A DNA stretch of 64,000 bases from Methylorubrum populi (GTDB lineage: Bacteria > Pseudomonadota > Alphaproteobacteria > Rhizobiales > Beijerinckiaceae), in NCBI GenBank assembly GCA_020741775.1, contig DYYG01000031.1:1-64000 (forward strand), written 5' to 3'. Made by a program: the position numbers and the translations under genes. The notes below the pieces were generated by a model. The model made no database searches. It was not told the DNA's origin and was given only the letters and a program-made list of their open reading frames with translations. Shown here in pieces: positions 43,842 through 54,283 of the stretch. Numbering within the stretch: the stretch's first letter is position 1; the number at the start of each line of letters is the position of its first letter.

Positions 43842-45002
43842 TCAGGTCGTCGGGGCCGCCACCCGCTGGCGCAACCCGGCGATCACCGCCTTCAGCATCT
43901 CGGCGCTCGCCTCCGCCGAGAGGCCGCCCGGCGTGCGGTTGGCGTAGATGCGCTCATGCACGAAGGCGAGCTTGGCGATCACCGCGGGCGTCAGGGTGAA
44001 GGGATAGAGCGGCGGCTGGCCCATGGACCGGTTGAGGGAATTGACGGCGTAGGTCAGCGGAATCCACGCCTCGATCACCCGCTCGAAATCCGGCGTCTCG
44101 TAGGGGTCGAAATCGATGCAGGTCGGCGTGCCCGCCGGCTCCGTCGCGCCGCGCAGCTTCGGCCGGAGGCGGATATCGAAGGCGCTGCCGGTCTCCAGCG
44201 TATCGATGATGTGCAGGTAATGGGCGAAGGTCTCGGCGAAATCCTCCCAAGGATGCGCCGTGGCGTAGGAGGAGACGAAGGATTCCTCCCAATGCGGCGG
44301 CGGCCCCTCCGCATGGTGGCGCTGGAGCGCGGCGCCGTAATCGGCCCGCTCGTCGCCGAACAGAGCGCGGAAGGCCGGCAGGCTCGCATCGAAGCGCACC
44401 AGCAGGTTCCAGAAATAATGCCCGATCTCGTGCCGGAAATGGCCGAGCAGGGTGCGGTAATACTCCCCGAACATCTTGCGCCGCCGCTCCCGCTCCACGT
44501 CGTCGGCCTCGGCGATGGAGAGGGTGATGAGCCCGTCGAGATGGCCCGTCATCACCGGCGGCCCGGTGGATTCGGCGAGGAAATCGAAGGCGAGCCCGTC
44601 GGAATACTGCGCCCGCGTCACCAGCGGCAGGTCGAGGCGGAGAAGCGAGTAGAACAGCCGGTGCTTGGCGGCCTCGATCTGGCGCCAGCGATCGAGGTTG
44701 GCCGGCACGCTGAGATCCGGGACGACCCGGTTGTGACGGCAGGTGACGCAATAGATTTCCGGCGCCTCCTCCGGCACCATCCAGTTGCAGGCCTCGTGAT
44801 CCGCGTTGGCGCACAGCCGGTACTTGCGGCCCGGATGGGCATAGGCCCGGAACAGCGGGCCGCGCGCATCCTCGCCGCAGGGCTCCAGCGCCGAAACCTC
44901 ATGGCGGTCGCAGACATAGCCGAGACGGCGCTCGCAGCTCTCGCAGACCGTGCTCTCGAACGAGACCGGCTGGTCGCAGGCTTGGCACTGGAAGATCTTC
45001 AT
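43842..45002 (-). CDS. Putative zinc metallopeptidase with N-terminal zinc ribbon
   Basis: The 386-residue protein begins [20 protein letters not shown], with a zinc ribbon at Cys6/Cys9 and Cys20/Cys23 and a second Cys set later ([14 protein letters not shown]). The peptidase motif HEIGH is at residues 191–195; downstream acidic residues in [14 protein letters not shown] could supply the third ligand. This is the COG4307-type family. The start at 45002 has GGAGCGGGG upstream. It is divergent from the transglutaminase/ATP-grasp genes, and such peptidases recur beside that gene set in other genomes. It probably processes the same peptide or protein product (inference). Confidence 0.85.
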   Translation of the reverse strand: MKIFQCQACDQPVSFESTVCESCERRLGYVCDRHEVSALEPCGEDARGPLFRAYAHPGRKYRLCANADHEACNWMVPEEAPEIYCVTCRHNRVVPDLSVPANLDRWRQIEAAKHRLFYSLLRLDLPLVTRAQYSDGLAFDFLAESTGPPVMTGHLDGLITLSIAEADDVERERRRKMFGEYYRTLLGHFRHEIGHYFWNLLVRFDASLPAFRALFGDERADYGAALQRHHAEGPPPHWEESFVSSYATAHPWEDFAETFAHYLHIIDTLETGSAFDIRLRPKLRGATEPAGTPTCIDFDPYETPDFERVIEAWIPLTYAVNSLNRSMGQPPLYPFTLTPAVIAKLAFVHERIYANRTPGGLSAEASAEMLKAVIAGLRQRVAAPTT

Positions 45003-45247
45003 CGGGAGCCCCGCTCCGGCTGCGGCGGGGATCGAACAAGAACCGGGCCACGCCCTCGCTTCCGGGACCCGAAGAACCAAGGGCCATCGGCCCGACGCGG
45101 TTCCCCGCCGCGCGCGGCGCCCGAAGCACGTTTCTTGCTTTTTTCGGATGCTCCTCCCGCTTTTCCGGGATGTATAAGGCGCACAACCAGCGGCAGAGCG
45201 CGCGAGCCCGCTCCTTCGCGACATCCGAAACGACTTCCGGAGTCCCC

Positions 45248-48200
45248 GTGTCGATCCAAGCCGCCCTGCACCACGTCACGCATTACCGGTACGACCGGCC
45301 GATCGCCCTGGGGCCGCAGATCATCCGCCTGCGCCCGGCGCCGCATAGCCGGACTAAGGTGCCGGCCTACGCGCTGAAGGTGCGGCCGGAGAACCACTTC
45401 ATCAACTGGCAGCAGGATCCGGCCGGCAACTGGCTCGCCCGCTTCGTCTTTCCGGAAAAGACCACGGAGTTCCGGGTCGAGGTCGATCTCACCGCCGATC
45501 TCGCGGTCATCAACCCGTTCGACTTCTTCGTCGAGCCCTATGCCGAGCGCCACCCCTTCGCCTACGAGCCGGACCTGAAGCGGGCGCTGGCACCCTACCT
45601 CGTCCTCGACGACGTGGGCGGACCGGAGATCGACGCCTTCCTCGCCCGTGTGCCGGAAGAAACCCACACGGTCACCTTCCTCGTGGCGCTCAACGAGCTG
45701 GTGCGCGCGGAGGTCGCCTACGGCGTGCGGATGGAGCCCGGCGTGCAGACGCCGGCCGAGACGCTGACCCTGAAGAGCGGCTCCTGCCGCGATTCCGCGT
45801 GGCTGCTGGTGCAGGTGTTGCGCCGGCTCGGCTTTGCCGCCCGCTTCGTCTCGGGCTACCTGATCCAGCTCGTGCCCGACACCACGGCGGTCGACGGGCC
45901 CAGGGGCACGACGAACGACTTCACCGATCTTCATGCCTGGGCCGAGGTCTACCTGCCCGGCGCCGGCTGGGTCGGCCTCGACGCGACCTCCGGCCTGCTC
46001 ACCGGCGAGGGGCATATCCCCCTGGCGGCCACCGCCCATTACAACGCCGCCGCGCCGATATCCGGCCTGTCCGACCCCGCCGAGGTCACGTTCAGCTACG
46101 AGATGAAGATCAGCCGCGTCGCCGAGGCGCCGCGCATCACCAAGCCCTTCTCCGAGGAGGTCTGGACGGCGATGGACGCGCTCGGCGAGCGCATCGACGC
46201 CGACCTCGCCGCCCAGGACGTGCGCCTGACCATGGGCGGAGAGCCGACCTTCGTCTCGGTCGACGATTTCCAGTCGCCGGAATGGAACGTCGCGGCGGTG
46301 GGCCCGACCAAGCGGGGGTTGGCCGACGCGCTGGTGCGGCGCCTGCGCGACCGCTTCGCACCGGGCGGCATGCTGCATTACGGCCAGGGCAAATGGTATC
46401 CCGGCGAGAGCCTGCCGCGCTGGGCCTTCGCCCTGTACTGGCGCAAGGACGGCGTGCCGGTCTGGCGCAACCCGGACCTGATCGCGGCGGAGACCGGACC
46501 GCGCGCCGCCACCATCGCCGACGCGAAGAAACTGATCTCGGCCCTGGCGGCGCGGCTCGGCCTCTCCCGCTTCGTCTTCCCGGCCTACGAGGACGCGGTC
46601 TACTGGAAGAGCCGCGAGAGCGAATTGCCGGTCAACGTCACGACCTCGGCGCCGCAGACCGGCAGCGTGGAGGCCGATGCGCGGTTCAAGCGCGTGTTCG
46701 AGCGCGGCCTCGACAATCCGGTCGGCTTCGTCTTGCCCCTGGCCAACCTCGCGACCGGCACCGGCCGCGCCTGGATCTCGGAAGGCTGGGCCTTCCGCCG
46801 CGGCGGCGCCTATCTCAGCCCCGGCGATTCCCCGATGGGCTTCCGCCTGCCGCTCGCCTCGCTGCCTCACGTGCCGCCGGATTCCTATCCCTATTACCAC
46901 CCCCAGGATCCGCTCGACGCCCGCGGCGACCTGCCCGCCGATCCGGGCGGCCTCAAGGATGCGCCTCTGCCGAAGGGAGCGGACCGGGCGAACGGAGCCG
47001 GGATCGAGGGCGTCGCCGTGCGCACCGCCCTGGCGGTCGAGCCCCGCGACGGCGTGCTCTGCGTGTTCATGCCGCCGATGGAGCGGGCGGACGAATACAT
47101 CGACCTCGTCGGCCATCTCGAGCGGGCGGCGGAAGCGGTCGGCCAGCCGCTGCACATCGAGGGCTACGAGCCGCCCTACGATCCGCGCCTGTCGGTCATC
47201 AAGGTCACGCCCGATCCCGGCGTGATCGAGGTCAACGTGCATCCGGCCGCCTCCTGGCGGGAGGCGGTCGACATCACCGCCGGCCTCTACGAGGAGGCGC
47301 GCCAGACCCGGCTCTGCGCCGAGAAATTCATGATCGACGGGCGCCATACCGGCACCGGCGGCGGCAATCACGTCGTGCTCGGCGGCGCCAGCCCTTCGGA
47401 CTCGCCGTTCCTGCGCCGGCCGGACCTGCTGAAGAGCCTCGTGCTCTACTGGCAGCGCCACCCCGCGCTCTCCTACCTGTTCGCCGGCCTCTATGTCGGC
47501 CCGACCAGCCAAGCGCCGCGCATGGACGAGGCGCGCCACGACGGGCTCTACGAATTGGAGATCGCCCTGGCGCAGGTGCCGAGCCCGGACGAGGCCAACA
47601 TCCCGCACTGGCTGGTGGACCGGCTGTTCCGCAACGTGCTGACCGACGTGACCGGCAACACCCACCGGGCCGAGATCTGCATCGACAAGCTCTACTCGCC
47701 GGACGGGCCGACCGGGCGTCTCGGCCTGCTCGAATTCCGCTCATTCGAGATGCCGCCGGACGCGCGCATGAGCCTCGCGCAGCAGGTGCTGCTGCGGGCC
47801 ATCGTCGCCTGGCTCTGGCGCGAGCCGCAGGCCGGATCCTGTGTCCGCTGGGGCACGGCTCTGCATGATCGCTTCATGCTGCCGCATTTCCTCTGGGCGG
47901 ACTTCCTGACCGTGCTGGAAGATCTGCGCGCCGGCGGCTACGACTTCGATCCGCAGAGCTTCGCGGCACAGCGCGAGTTCCGCTTCCCCGTCTTCGGCCG
48001 GGTGGAGCAGGGCGGCGTGAGCCTGGAACTGCGCCAGGCGCTGGAGCCCTGGCACGTGCTGGGCGAAGAGGGATCCGCCGGGGGAACCGTGCGCTTCGTG
48101 GACGCATCCGTCGAACGGCTTCAGGTGAAGGTCGAGGGCTTCGTGCCCGGCCGGCACGTGATCGCCTGCAACGGCCGGCGCCTGCCGATGACGCCCACCG

Positions 48201-48532
48201 GCGCCAGCGGCGAGGCGGTGGCGGGCCTGCGCTTCAAGGCCTGGCAGCCGGCCTCTTCCCTGCACCCGACGATCCCGCCGCACGGGCCGCTGACCTTCGA
48301 CATCCTGGACGCCTGGAGCGGCCGCTCGCTCGGCGGCTGCCGCTACCATGTCAGCCATCCGGGCGGACGCAACTACGACAGCTTCCCGGTCAACGCCTAC
48401 GAGGCGGAGGGGCGCCGGCTCGCCCGCTTCGAGGCCATGGGCCACACCCCCGGCCGGGTCGCGATGCCGGCCGAGGAACGCTCGGTCGAGTTTCCCCTGA
48501 CCCTCGACCTGCGCACGCCCGCGCCCCGATGA
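45248..48532 (+). CDS. Transglutaminase-like protease/ligase fused to DUF2126
   Basis: The product has 1094 residues. The N-terminal transglutaminase N-domain ([20 protein letters not shown]) is followed by the catalytic core with the triad Cys180 (SGSCRDSAW), His229 (LHAWAEVY) and Asp245 (GLDATSG). From about residue 300 onward the sequence is the large DUF2126 domain ([40 protein letters not shown]). The glutamate-rich catalytic patterns there suggest a glutamine-synthetase-like amidoligase relative. The start is GTG at 45248 with GGAG seven bases upstream. It overlaps the next gene by four bases. It likely forms or cleaves amide bonds in a peptide-modification system. Confidence 0.88.
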   Translation: MSIQAALHHVTHYRYDRPIALGPQIIRLRPAPHSRTKVPAYALKVRPENHFINWQQDPAGNWLARFVFPEKTTEFRVEVDLTADLAVINPFDFFVEPYAERHPFAYEPDLKRALAPYLVLDDVGGPEIDAFLARVPEETHTVTFLVALNELVRAEVAYGVRMEPGVQTPAETLTLKSGSCRDSAWLLVQVLRRLGFAARFVSGYLIQLVPDTTAVDGPRGTTNDFTDLHAWAEVYLPGAGWVGLDATSGLLTGEGHIPLAATAHYNAAAPISGLSDPAEVTFSYEMKISRVAEAPRITKPFSEEVWTAMDALGERIDADLAAQDVRLTMGGEPTFVSVDDFQSPEWNVAAVGPTKRGLADALVRRLRDRFAPGGMLHYGQGKWYPGESLPRWAFALYWRKDGVPVWRNPDLIAAETGPRAATIADAKKLISALAARLGLSRFVFPAYEDAVYWKSRESELPVNVTTSAPQTGSVEADARFKRVFERGLDNPVGFVLPLANLATGTGRAWISEGWAFRRGGAYLSPGDSPMGFRLPLASLPHVPPDSYPYYHPQDPLDARGDLPADPGGLKDAPLPKGADRANGAGIEGVAVRTALAVEPRDGVLCVFMPPMERADEYIDLVGHLERAAEAVGQPLHIEGYEPPYDPRLSVIKVTPDPGVIEVNVHPAASWREAVDITAGLYEEARQTRLCAEKFMIDGRHTGTGGGNHVVLGGASPSDSPFLRRPDLLKSLVLYWQRHPALSYLFAGLYVGPTSQAPRMDEARHDGLYELEIALAQVPSPDEANIPHWLVDRLFRNVLTDVTGNTHRAEICIDKLYSPDGPTGRLGLLEFRSFEMPPDARMSLAQQVLLRAIVAWLWREPQAGSCVRWGTALHDRFMLPHFLWADFLTVLEDLRAGGYDFDPQSFAAQREFRFPVFGRVEQGGVSLELRQALEPWHVLGEEGSAGGTVRFVDASVERLQVKVEGFVPGRHVIACNGRRLPMTPTGASGEAVAGLRFKAWQPASSLHPTIPPHGPLTFDILDAWSGRSLGGCRYHVSHPGGRNYDSFPVNAYEAEGRRLARFEAMGHTPGRVAMPAEERSVEFPLTLDLRTPAPR

Positions 48533-51069
48533 GCGCATCGGCCGCCTTCGCGGACGGGCCGTCGCGGCCCGACCCTGCCTGGGCGGCCGAGGACGCACCG
48601 TCGCGCCTCCACCGCTGGACGGAAGGCTACGCCCCCCGCCCCGGCCTCGCGGACGAATTGATGGGCGCCGACGGGGGCCTGCGGGGCGCTTGGCCGCGCT
48701 TCCTCGAACGCCTTGCCCGGCTCGACGACCGGGAGGTCGCCGCCCGCTTCCTCTCGGCCGAGCGGCATATCCGCGATGCCGGCATCTCCTACCGGGTCTA
48801 TGGCGACGGGCGCGAGCATCCCTGGCCGCTCGGCTCGCTGCCGCTCGTCATCGATGCCACCGACTGGGCGGACTTGTCCGCGGGCATCGTCCAGCGGGCG
48901 GCCCTGATGGAGCGCATCGTCGCCGACATCTACGGCGCGGGCCGGCTCGTCGCGGAGGGCTTCCTGCCGGCGGGCGTGGTGGCGGGACACCCGGAATATC
49001 TGCGCCCGGTCCACGGCATCACCCCGCCCGGCGGGCGCTGGCTGCCGATCTACGCCGCCGATGTCGGGCGCGGCCCGGACGGGCGATGGCAGGTGCTGGC
49101 CGACCGCACCCAGGCGCCCTCCGGCCTCGGCTACGCCCTCGAAAACCGGATGGTGCTGGCCCGCGCCCTCCCGGACCTGTTCTCGGATCTTCAGGTCGAG
49201 CGCCTGCCGGCCTTCTTCCAGGCCTTCCGCGCCGGGCTCGCCGCCGCCTGCAAGCGCAGCGACCCGCGCATCTGCCTGCTGACCTCGGGGCCCTACAGCA
49301 GCACCTATGTCGAGCAGGCGGCACTCGCCCGCTATCTCGGCCTGTTGCTGGTGGAGGGCGACGACCTCGCGGTCCGAGACGGGCTGCTGCATGTCCGCAC
49401 CATCGCCGGCCTGAAGCGCACCGACGCGGTCTGGCGCCGGATCGACGCCGATTACCTCGACCCGATGGAGCTGCGCACGGATTCGCGCCTCGGCGTGCCC
49501 GGCATCCTTCAGGTGCTGCGCCAGGGCGGGGCGGTGGTGGGCAACATGCCGGGCTCCGGCGTGCTGGAATCGGCGGCCCTGGCCCCCTACCTGCCGGCGA
49601 TCGCGCGGCGGCTGACCGGCGAGGAATTGCGGCTCACCGGCCCCCGGACCTGGTGGTGCGGCGAGGCGGACAACCTCGCCCATGTGCTGGACAATCTCGA
49701 CCGCCTGACCCTGCGCCCCGCCGCGACCCCGGTGCGGGGCCCGGAGCGCGACGCGATGCTGGCGGGCCCCGCCCTCGACGCCGCCCGCGCCCGCGCCGTG
49801 GAGGCCCTACGCGAGCGGCCCTTCGATTGGGTGGCCCAGGAGACCGCGCCGCTCTCCACCATGCCCGCATGGCAGGACGGGCGGCTGGTGCCCCGGCCCT
49901 TCGTGATGCGCGTCTTCGCCGCCGCCACGCCCGAGGGCTGGCGGGTGCTGCCGAGCGCCTTCTGCCGCGTCGCCGAGCATGAGGGCGACGACCCGAGCGA
50001 GATGCGGGCCGGCATCCGCTCCGCCGATGTCTGGGTCCTGTCCGACACGCCCATCGACACGCCGACCCTGGTCCACGCGACCACGCCGCGCATCCGCCGC
50101 ATCGCCGGCCACCTGCCGTCGCGGGCGGCCGACAACCTGTTCTGGTTCGGGCGCTATCTGGAGCGGGCCGAGGCGGTGATCCGCCTCGTCCAGGCCCATC
50201 TCGGCGTGTTCAGCGAGGCGGGGACGGCGGTCATTGCCGGGGAGGAGGGAACCGCGACCGCCCGGCGCATCCGCGCGCTCCTCAAGGAATGGGGCTGCGT
50301 GAGCGCGGCCGATCTCCCGCCCGCCGCGATGGCGCAGGAGGCGTTGTCCGGCAAGAAGGTCCACGGCTCCGGCCTCACCCACGTCCTGGAAGCCCGGCGC
50401 ATCGCCGCCTCCCTGCGCGAGCGGCTGCCGACCGAATCCTGGCGGGCGCTGGCGGACCTGCGCGACACCCTGGTCTACAGCGAAGCCTGGGCGCCGACCG
50501 AGGCACAGCTCTTCGGCAAGGCGGAGCGGGCGCTGGGCCACCTCTCGGCCCTGGCCGGCCTGAGCCACGAGAACATGGTCCATGCGCCCGGCTGGCGCTT
50601 CGCCGATATGGGCCGGCGGATCGAGCGGGCAATCAATACCTGCCGTTTCGCCATCGATTTCTGCGGGCCGGCGGCCAGCGGCGAGGATCTCGGGGTGATC
50701 CTCTCGCTGGCCGATTCCCAGATCGCCTACGGCGCCCGCTACCTCGTGGGCGTGAGCCGCGACGCGGTCTGCGACATGGCGGTGCTCGACCCGTACAACC
50801 CGCGCTCGGTCGCCTATCAGGTCCAGGCCATCGTCGCCCATCTCGAAGCCCTGCCGGCGCTCGCCGCCGACGGCCTGCCCGAGCCGCATCGCCGCCATGC
50901 GCTGACCCTCGCCGCCACGCTCCAGACGGCGGAGGCCGCCGAGACCGACGGCGAGGCCCTGGAACGCTACGAGCTCGACCTGGAGGGCCTCGCCGACCGG
51001 ATCGCCGGCCGCTACTTCCCCAACGGCCCCGACGCATTGCGGCCCGAAAAGCTCATGGGCCTCGCGTGA
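48529..51069 (+). CDS. Circularly permuted ATP-grasp protein fused to alpha-E domain
   Basis: The 846-residue protein has two parts. Residues about 30–500 are the circularly permuted type-2 ATP-grasp fold ([20 protein letters not shown] near 195, [38 protein letters not shown] [18 protein letters not shown]). From about 530 the alpha-E helical domain begins ([20 protein letters not shown]). In many genomes these are separate genes, so this is a fusion. ATP-grasp enzymes join a carboxylate to an amine using ATP; alpha-E is a helical partner. Translationally coupled to both neighbours. Confidence 0.9.
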   Translation: MSASAAFADGPSRPDPAWAAEDAPSRLHRWTEGYAPRPGLADELMGADGGLRGAWPRFLERLARLDDREVAARFLSAERHIRDAGISYRVYGDGREHPWPLGSLPLVIDATDWADLSAGIVQRAALMERIVADIYGAGRLVAEGFLPAGVVAGHPEYLRPVHGITPPGGRWLPIYAADVGRGPDGRWQVLADRTQAPSGLGYALENRMVLARALPDLFSDLQVERLPAFFQAFRAGLAAACKRSDPRICLLTSGPYSSTYVEQAALARYLGLLLVEGDDLAVRDGLLHVRTIAGLKRTDAVWRRIDADYLDPMELRTDSRLGVPGILQVLRQGGAVVGNMPGSGVLESAALAPYLPAIARRLTGEELRLTGPRTWWCGEADNLAHVLDNLDRLTLRPAATPVRGPERDAMLAGPALDAARARAVEALRERPFDWVAQETAPLSTMPAWQDGRLVPRPFVMRVFAAATPEGWRVLPSAFCRVAEHEGDDPSEMRAGIRSADVWVLSDTPIDTPTLVHATTPRIRRIAGHLPSRAADNLFWFGRYLERAEAVIRLVQAHLGVFSEAGTAVIAGEEGTATARRIRALLKEWGCVSAADLPPAAMAQEALSGKKVHGSGLTHVLEARRIAASLRERLPTESWRALADLRDTLVYSEAWAPTEAQLFGKAERALGHLSALAGLSHENMVHAPGWRFADMGRRIERAINTCRFAIDFCGPAASGEDLGVILSLADSQIAYGARYLVGVSRDAVCDMAVLDPYNPRSVAYQVQAIVAHLEALPALAADGLPEPHRRHALTLAATLQTAEAAETDGEALERYELDLEGLADRIAGRYFPNGPDALRPEKLMGLA

Positions 51070-51968
51070 TCTACACCCTGCGTCACCTGACGACCTACCG
51101 CTATGCAGGGCTGGTCCGCTCGGCCCGCTGCAACCTCCGCCTCACGCCCCGCGACGGCGAGGGGCAGCGGGTTCTGGAGAGCACGATCACGGTGACGCCG
51201 ACCCCGGCGGCCCGGCTGGCACGGCGCGACTTCTTCGGCCTCGACACCCTGACCCTGCTCCTCGACGAACCCCACAAGGAATTCGCGGTCGAGGCGGTCT
51301 CCCGCATCGCCGTGGAGCGGCCGGCCCCGCCACCGGAGGAGGAGGGACCGTCCTGGGAGACGGTGCGCATGGCGGCGCTGGCGCAGCCCTCCCTCGGCCC
51401 CGAGACGCCGGCGCATTTCCAGTTCCCCAGCCTGCGGGTGCCGCTGGTGCCCGCCGTGACCGATTACGCCCGCGCGAGCTTCCCGCCGGGGCGCAGCGCC
51501 TATGGCGGCGCGGTCGAGCTGATGCGGCGGATCCGCCACGATTTCCGCTTCGACGCCAAGGCCACCACCGTCTCGACGCCCCTGGCCGAGGCCTTCGCCC
51601 TGAAGGCCGGCGTCTGCCAGGACTTCGCCCACGTGATGATCGCCGGCCTGCGCGGTCTCGGCCTGCCCGCCGCCTATGTCAGCGGCTATCTCCGCACCCG
51701 CCCGCCCGCCGGTCAGCCCCGCCTGCGCGGGGCCGATGCCAGCCACGCCTGGGTCGCGCTGTGGTGCGGGCCGGAGGACAATCCGGGGCAGGGCGGCTGG
51801 ATCGGCCTCGACCCGACCAACGATTGCGTCGTGCGCGACGACCATATCGTCGTGGCGCGGGGCCGCGATTACGGCGACGTCGCCCCGATCGACGGCATCG
51901 TCTCCTCCGCCGGTGCGCAGACGCTGACCGTGGAGGTCGATGTCATCCCCGAGGACGAGGCCGCCTGA
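51066..51968 (+). CDS. Transglutaminase-like cysteine protease
   Basis: The 300-residue protein has an N-terminal transglutaminase N-domain (LRHLTTYRYAGLVRSARCNL) and the catalytic triad Cys184 (KAGVCQDFAH), His227 (ASHAWVALW) and Asp249 (GLDPTND). It is cytosolic, as no signal is seen. The start is GTG at 51066, overlapping the preceding stop by four bases. It is the last gene of the trio. Its job is probably hydrolysis or transfer at the amide bonds made by the ATP-grasp partner (inference). Confidence 0.9.
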   Translation: MIYTLRHLTTYRYAGLVRSARCNLRLTPRDGEGQRVLESTITVTPTPAARLARRDFFGLDTLTLLLDEPHKEFAVEAVSRIAVERPAPPPEEEGPSWETVRMAALAQPSLGPETPAHFQFPSLRVPLVPAVTDYARASFPPGRSAYGGAVELMRRIRHDFRFDAKATTVSTPLAEAFALKAGVCQDFAHVMIAGLRGLGLPAAYVSGYLRTRPPAGQPRLRGADASHAWVALWCGPEDNPGQGGWIGLDPTNDCVVRDDHIVVARGRDYGDVAPIDGIVSSAGAQTLTVEVDVIPEDEAA

Positions 51969-52019
51969 GCGATCACTCCCTCCGGGATCGGTGACGAAAA
52001 GCCCGTGACTTGGCCTCCG

Positions 52020-53363
52020 TCAGCCGGAGACGCCGGCGCGGTAGAGGCGGCCGCGCTCGGTCCAGGCGACGGTGAGCAGGGCCAGCCCGCCGAGGGCGGC
52101 GTAGCCATAGGCCACCGGCATCATCGTGCCGTCGAAGGCCCGCCCGATCAGGAAGCCGCAGAAGGCACCGAGAAGCGTGGTGTAGAAGCCGAGGAACGAG
52201 GAGGCCGTGCCGGCGATCGCCCCGAGCGGCTGCAGCGCCAGGGCGTTGAAGTTCGGCAGGGCGAAGCTGATCAGGAACTGGTTGAGCGCCAGCACCGACA
52301 GGAACAGCACCAGCGGCGGATGCCCCTGATAGTGCAGGCCGATGCCGACCTGCACCAGCCCGACGGCGGTGAAGGCGGTGACGCCGGCATGCGACAGGGT
52401 CCGCATCCCGAGCCGGCGGACGATGCGCGAATTGATCAGCGTCGCCGCGCCCATGGCGCCCGCCACCACACCGAACGCGACCGGGAACAGGCTGCCGAGA
52501 TGGTAGAGCCCGGTATCGAAGACCTGCTGGGCCGAGCCGACATAGCCCATGATGCAGCCGGTCAGGAGCCCGAGCGCCGTGGCGTAGCCGATGGCCGCGC
52601 GGGTGCGCAGCACCGTCAGGAGCGCCTGCGCCGTCGCCCGGAGCGAGAGCGGGCGGCGGTATTCGGGATGCAGGGTTTCCGGCATGCGCAGGGCGAACCA
52701 GAGCGTGAGGATGCCGCCGAGCGCCAGCATCGAGACGAAGACCCAGATCCACGAGCCGAGCAGCAGCATGGTGGCGCCGATGGCGGGCCCGAGCATCGGC
52801 ACGATCAGGAACACCATCATGATGAGCGACATCACGCTCGCCATCTCGCGGCCCGAGAAGCGGTCGCGCACGATGGCGGTGGCGAGCACCCGGCCCCCGG
52901 CGGCGCCCATGCCCTGGATGATCCGCGAGGCGAGCAGCCATTCGAAGCTCGGCGCCAGCATCGCGAGGATGCAGCCGGCGGTGTAGATGCCGAGGCTGAT
53001 CAGCAGGGTCGGCCGCCGCCCGAGCGCATCGGAGACCGGCCCGTAGACGATCTGCGCCAGCCCGAAGCCGATCATGTAGACGTAGACGAGGAGCTGCAGG
53101 CTGTTGGGCTCGGCCACCGCGAACCGTTGCTGGATCAGCGGGAAGGCCGGCAGCAGGTTGTCGATCGACATGGCGGTGACCGCCATCATCAGGGCGACGA
53201 TGCCGACGAATTCGGCGAAGCCCGGCCCCACCCAAGGCGATCCGCTCGCGGATGGGTTCGGAGACGCGGCCGGAGCGGCCTCGGAAGCGGGAACGTCCGG
53301 AGCGGGCCGGGAGGGGAGGGTCACGGGCGGGGATGCTTTCACGCGGCGGACGAGAGGGGTCAC
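52020..53363 (-). CDS. Bcr/CflA-family multidrug efflux MFS transporter
   Basis: The 447-residue transporter has twelve predicted membrane spans and the motif-A loop GPVSDALGRRPTLL near residues 105–118. The Bcr/CflA subfamily is supported by MSIDNLLPAFP (an Asp in span 1) and SRIIQGMGAAGG. It exports drugs, dipeptides or sulfonamide-type compounds across the inner membrane by proton antiport. The start is a GTG at 53363; in-frame GTG codons near 53324 are alternatives, since the first 50 residues are Pro/Ala-rich and not membrane-associated. Confidence 0.88.
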   Translation of the reverse strand: MTPLVRRVKASPPVTLPSRPAPDVPASEAAPAASPNPSASGSPWVGPGFAEFVGIVALMMAVTAMSIDNLLPAFPLIQQRFAVAEPNSLQLLVYVYMIGFGLAQIVYGPVSDALGRRPTLLISLGIYTAGCILAMLAPSFEWLLASRIIQGMGAAGGRVLATAIVRDRFSGREMASVMSLIMMVFLIVPMLGPAIGATMLLLGSWIWVFVSMLALGGILTLWFALRMPETLHPEYRRPLSLRATAQALLTVLRTRAAIGYATALGLLTGCIMGYVGSAQQVFDTGLYHLGSLFPVAFGVVAGAMGAATLINSRIVRRLGMRTLSHAGVTAFTAVGLVQVGIGLHYQGHPPLVLFLSVLALNQFLISFALPNFNALALQPLGAIAGTASSFLGFYTTLLGAFCGFLIGRAFDGTMMPVAYGYAALGGLALLTVAWTERGRLYRAGVSG

Positions 53364-53476
53364 GGGATCGGCGATACTGCCCGCTCCCAGCCCGCCCGGC
53401 CCCGATCAAGGGAGGGCAGGCGCCGTTTTCGGGGAACGAGACGCCCCCTCTGGATGCGGATGTCCCGGGGGCAGCC

Positions 53477-54076
53477 TTACTTCTGCTTCTGCCCGTCCCC
53501 TCCGCTCACCGCCTGACTGAGCTTGGCGAAATTTTTGGTCACCAGGGCGATGTTGGCCTCGGACGGGCTGACCGACTTGCTCGCGGCGATAGCCCCCTCG
53601 AACTCCTTGACGGCGACCGCCTTCTCCTTGGCGGACAGCGTCTTGTCGGCCCGGACCGCCGCGAGCTGCTTCTCGAGCAACGGCGCGGCCCCGACATAGC
53701 TACCGGTTTCGGGATCGATCCCGGCAAGCACCGTGTCGACGCTGTCGCTGGCGTCCTGGAGCTCCGCGAGGCTGGCGAAGCCGTTCTTCTTGGCGATCGC
53801 CTCGGCCCGGGCTTCGAGCCGCTTCACGGTCTTCGGGTCGGATTGGCCGCCGGGCAACTTGGCGAGTTCGACCTGCGCCGCCACGAGGCCGTCGATCAGC
53901 TCTTGGGTCAGCGCCACCTCCTTGCCGGGCTGCGGCGCCTCGGCCTTCCCGGCGGGCTGGGCCGCGGCCGGCTTCGCCTGGGCCTGCGCCGGCCCGGCGC
54001 CGAGAAGGATCGGCATCGCCGCCGCGAGGGACGCCGCGAGAAGGGAGGCAAGCCGGGTGCGCGAAAGGATCGTCAT
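53477..54076 (-). CDS. Small secreted helical protein of unknown function
   Basis: The 199-residue protein has a signal peptide (LASLLAASLAAAMPILLGAG, cleavage near AQAQA) and an Ala/Pro/Lys linker. A mainly helical domain follows (VALTQELIDGLVAAQVELAK and later AVKEFEGAIAASKSVS). I recognise no named family. It could be a periplasmic chaperone-like or structural protein. The start at 54076 is at the signal peptide; the frame runs far upstream as an antisense artefact. It is divergent from the serine hydrolase gene. Confidence 0.75.
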   Translation of the reverse strand: MTILSRTRLASLLAASLAAAMPILLGAGPAQAQAKPAAAQPAGKAEAPQPGKEVALTQELIDGLVAAQVELAKLPGGQSDPKTVKRLEARAEAIAKKNGFASLAELQDASDSVDTVLAGIDPETGSYVGAAPLLEKQLAAVRADKTLSAKEKAVAVKEFEGAIAASKSVSPSEANIALVTKNFAKLSQAVSGGDGQKQK

Positions 54077-54283
54077 GGTCGTTCTGCCTGTGATCGCCCG
54101 TCGGCGGGTCTGGCCGACATCCCGCCTCGGGGGGAAGCCTTCGCCCGCGCCGGCCGCTTCTGGCAGCGGGTCGCGGCGAAACCGTGATCGTCCCGGTACG
54201 ATGCGCGCAGTCGCCACCGCCACGCGCTGGCCGCAAAGCCGGCCTCTGTTGCCTGCCCGCCGACGGTGAGGAGACAGGAGCCC

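Noticed and set aside
44999..47665. An 888-codon minus-strand frame over the transglutaminase-DUF2126 gene
   Set aside because: Composition is that of an antisense shadow; the plus-strand gene has a full catalytic triad.
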